Of a DNA stretch of 64,000 nucleotides, positions 62,033 to 64,000 are shown piece by piece. How positions within the stretch are numbered: position 1 is the stretch's first letter; the number at the start of each line of letters is the position of its first letter. The stretch is from Anaerolineales bacterium (GTDB lineage Bacteria; Chloroflexota; Anaerolineae; Anaerolineales; UBA11858), in contig JANQED010000132.1 in NCBI GenBank assembly GCA_028278545.1, positions 282,874-346,873 on the forward strand. Reading direction: 5' to 3'. The notes under the pieces were generated by a model. The model did not search any database, had not been told where the DNA came from, and saw only the letters and a program-made list of their open reading frames with translations. Both the position numbers and the translations under genes were made by a program.

Positions 62033-62340
62033 AAAAAACCTTCGCCGCTCAGGGACGAAGGGCCTCTTAGTCTCCGTGGTACCACCCTGATTGCGCTGAA
62101 CGTACTGTCTGCCACGTTCACACGCCTCTCAGTTTCGCTGTAACGGGCTTACCCGTCGCGGTTACTGTGAGTTCACCGACGATTCCTGCCTATTTACGGC
62201 AGCAGGCGAGTTTGGTCCTCATCGTCCCTTGAAATCGCTTTCGCAGGACTGTGCTCTGCGGGCACCAATGCCAGGGCTTGCACCCGGTGACCCCGGCTCT
62301 CTGGCAGATGACCTATTACTCCTGATGTGTTGTTCTATCT
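62033..62340 (-). promoter_or_regulatory. T-box riboswitch upstream of leuS
   Basis: Minus-strand leader with the conserved T-box AGGGTGGTACCACGG (62088-62074), stem I features (AGAGAGCC and GGGTGCAAGCC near 62300-62270), and a terminator (CCTTCG-loop-CGAAGG at 62061-62039, followed by TTTTTTG to 62033). Uncharged tRNA-Leu binding would favour the antiterminator and leuS transcription. Leu specificity is from the downstream gene; two CTC triplets (62210-62208 and 62171-62169) are candidates for the specifier and I cannot choose between them with certainty, though the first is at the better distance. Confidence 0.93.
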
Positions 62341-62389
62341 CCGAGACCCGGCTTCTTTAGCGAAGGAAAACCGGGATTCTCGTTGTAGG

Positions 62390-62462
62390 TGGACCCAGTG
62401 GGATTCGAACCCACGACCTTCTCAATGCCATTGAGACGCGCTCCCAGCTGCGCCATGGGCCC
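62390..62462 (-). tRNA. tRNA-Ala(GGC)
   Basis: A 73-base cloverleaf. The acceptor stem pairs GGGCCCA with TGGGTCC, the discriminator is A, the anticodon loop is ATGGCAT with anticodon GGC read as alanine (codons GCC/GCU), and the T arm is GTGGG-TTCGAAT-CCCAC. CCA is not encoded. It lies just upstream of the leuS T-box on the same strand; a hairpin (62341-62382) between them may end the tRNA transcript. Confidence 0.95.
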
Positions 62463-62583
62463 CTGCTAAGGTGGCTGGATTTTACCATAAAAAGATGGCC
62501 CGTCAACATTTGGGGCTGATCCAGGATAATCAAAAGAACAGCTCTCTACACTAACCAATTCTACGCTGGGGGAGAAAGCCGCC

Positions 62584-63486
62584 TCAGTGCCTTGCTCTGA
62601 AATCTCTCTGAACCCATTGATCCCCCAGCCATTGATTGAAGTCTGGATCAGTCGTCGGCGTATTGAGTTCCCCCGCTTCAGGATATAACGACATCTCACC
62701 CAATACGATCCCCTTCGAGGTGTCATACAAGTCTATCCGTATAAAATCGAACCCTTCTCCTAACTTTTCTGCTGTTTTCACGATCTCATCGAGTCTTTCA
62801 GGCTTCTCTGGGATGGGATCAGGGGCCACCTCATAATGCCGCGGCAGATCAAAAGGTTTCCAGTTGGCATCAACGAATAAGTCTATCCCCATCTTATACA
62901 TCGGAGAGTCCTGATTGATCACTTTCACTTCGCCATCAAAAACAAAGCATCGGTAATCGATAACCGCCAAGTCATCACGGGGTTCTAATTTCTCTTCAAC
63001 CATGATCAAAGGTTTGATATACCGATAGGCCCATTGATCCCGACTATATGTCGTTCTCAGCCATTTCTTACATAGTCTGATGCTTTTTTCACGCGTCACA
63101 ATTGACTTTGACAAGTCGCGCTCGATCAATGCCTCTCCGCTTACCCAGTTATAGTATTTCCCTCCTTCATACAGAATATTCCATCCGCATCCGTGGCTGG
63201 CTTTTATGAAATATTTCTCTGGAAGCGAATCGAATGGGATCGTTTCGGGCTGATCTGTTACGTAATACACCTCTGCTGTTTCCACGCCGCGTTCTTGAGC
63301 ATATGCCTTGGCCTTGTATTTATCTTGAACCTCGATAAAAAGCGGAGTGTGATCATATTTCATTCGCTGTCTCAGCTTCCAAGAAAAATCCTTCGGGGAC
63401 AGATTGAGTGCATCCAGTATTCTTGTGTATCCATTTTTGATATACAACTGCATACTTTTCCATGGATATCTTGGATCAAGCCTCAT
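62584..63486 (-). CDS. TupA-like ATP-grasp protein
   Basis: A 300-residue protein of the TupA-like ATP-grasp family: KYKAKAYAQERGVETAEVYYV, EKYFIKASHGCGWNILYEGG (a nucleotide-binding strand-loop) and metal-binding FIRIDLYDTSKGIVLGEMSLYPEAG. Relatives include the teichuronopeptide protein TupA and glycan-cluster ligases that join amino acids or small acids to polysaccharides; the actual reaction is unknown. The ATG at 63486 is preceded by AGGTGG; a GTG 18 codons upstream is less likely. It stands alone between the tRNA and the aminotransferase fragment. Confidence 0.8.
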   Translation of the reverse strand: MRLDPRYPWKSMQLYIKNGYTRILDALNLSPKDFSWKLRQRMKYDHTPLFIEVQDKYKAKAYAQERGVETAEVYYVTDQPETIPFDSLPEKYFIKASHGCGWNILYEGGKYYNWVSGEALIERDLSKSIVTREKSIRLCKKWLRTTYSRDQWAYRYIKPLIMVEEKLEPRDDLAVIDYRCFVFDGEVKVINQDSPMYKMGIDLFVDANWKPFDLPRHYEVAPDPIPEKPERLDEIVKTAEKLGEGFDFIRIDLYDTSKGIVLGEMSLYPEAGELNTPTTDPDFNQWLGDQWVQRDFRARH

Positions 63487-63731
63487 GTTTACCACCTTTG
63501 CCAGGAAATGAGAGAGTTGCAAGCGACAGGATTCTATCACACAGCCCTTTGCAAATCTAATGAGATAGAGTGGTACAAAATTGGAACGCCACTCAGTATT
63601 GAATGTTCATCAACTCGGCGATTTGAGGGTATCTCAAGTCATGCAAAACACCGGGCAAAAATCACCCAGTGCGGCGTTGTGGAAAATGCGAGAAATGCCA
63701 TATGAGATTACTTCACCAGGAGATGGCATAG

Positions 63732-64000
63732 TTATATTTCAGCTATCCGGTGCTCCATCGCCATCCCCAGCCGTCGTACACCCTCATCGATATCCTCTGG
63801 CGTCTGTGTGGCAAAGTTGAGACGCAAAAATCGCTCCCCTTCCGCTGGCTCAGGGAAGAAGCGACTTCCAGGAGCAAATTCTACGCCTGCCTCCATGGCC
63901 AGCGGCAGCAAATCCATTGCGGAGAGATTTTCTGGCAAGCGCAGCCAAACGAACAGCCCTCCCTGGGGAGGAACAAGCTCCACATCCGTAGGAAGATGCT
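63732..64000 (-). CDS. PLP-dependent aminotransferase (MocR/2-aminoadipate type), C-terminal fragment
   Basis: The gene runs off the right edge; the last 88 residues are seen. They read PPQGGLFVWLRLPE and FAPGSRFFPEPAEGERFLRLNFA, the C-terminal small domain of class I/II aminotransferases of the 2-aminoadipate/MocR group, where the arginine in FLRLNF binds the substrate carboxylate. The frame is open through the edge and ends at 63732. No N-terminal part is available, so a regulatory HTH as in MocR cannot be judged. Confidence 0.85.
   Translation of the reverse strand, partial: HLPTDVELVPPQGGLFVWLRLPENLSAMDLLPLAMEAGVEFAPGSRFFPEPAEGERFLRLNFATQTPEDIDEGVRRLGMAMEHRIAEI

Noticed and set aside
1-64000. 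CRISPR arrays, transposases or insertion sequences
   Set aside because: I saw no regularly spaced repeats, cas genes, transposase motifs or terminal inverted repeats flanking a gene; the repeated DNA seen is inside the rhodanese and cytochrome genes.

Overview
The window looks like a chromosomal segment of an anaerobic or facultative bacterium, most likely Chloroflexota (Anaerolineae-like). That placement is inference from gene content: a Leu T-box before leuS, strong GGAGG ribosome sites, ECF sigma factors, many exported lipoproteins, and large multiheme cytochromes with NrfD-type membrane partners. There is no marker rRNA here. Most of the window has balanced-to-high GC with tightly packed operons. 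Two stretches are visibly more AT-rich: 10.7-12.9 kb strongly, and 50-58 kb mildly.

Layout. 0-10.6 kb: tail of an FAD oxidoreductase, an exported subtilase, an NAD-dependent epimerase, a PhoB/PhoR-like two-component pair, an M14-like peptidase, a YfcC-type carrier and a PlsC-like acyltransferase. 10.7-12.9 kb: an AT-rich islet (putative sugar O-methyltransferase and an unrecognised membrane protein). 13.1-18.1 kb: ECF sigma/anti-sigma pair with lipoproteins. 18.3-22.2 kb: a candidate 6S RNA, asnS and aspS, headed by a 31-codon leader peptide rich in Asn/Asp codons and a complete attenuator (competing hairpins and a U-tract terminator). 22.5-25.7 kb: a sulfur-transfer operon (ArsR, SQR-like flavoprotein, DUF1641, single-cysteine DsrC/TusE, DsrE2).

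26.7-39.9 kb is a respiratory region with 41 heme-binding motifs in four cytochrome loci: a 9-heme NapC-like fusion, a 10-heme lipoprotein with EF-hand-like loops, a 14-heme lipoprotein interrupted by an in-frame TGA, and a membrane-anchored 8-heme subunit followed by FeS and NrfD subunits. It also carries a quadruple rhodanese and two response regulators with unusual receiver domains. Together with the sulfur operon this suggests oxidation or reduction of sulfur compounds coupled to periplasmic or extracellular electron transfer; this is an inference.

40-49.9 kb: FemAB-like transferase, CapD-like dehydratase, GalE-like epimerase, polyprenyl glycosylphosphotransferase and a glycosyltransferase (surface glycan initiation), then a second two-component pair, RidA and a creatininase-family protein. 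49.9-58.2 kb: a single-direction operon of a PqqD-family protein with a peptide-like tail, an HPr-kinase-like protein, five tandem family-2 glycosyltransferases, an ABC exporter and a nucleotidyltransferase-family protein. These are families seen around lasso-peptide gene clusters, but the lasso cyclase and protease are absent. 58.4-64 kb: a DXD glycosyltransferase, leuS with its T-box and an unreported-looking 40-codon upstream ORF, tRNA-Ala(GGC), a TupA-like ATP-grasp protein and the tail of an aminotransferase.

The strongest candidates for something new are the Asp/Asn attenuator before aspS, the PqqD-tail glycosylation/export operon, the leuS upstream ORF, and the interrupted 14-heme cytochrome.
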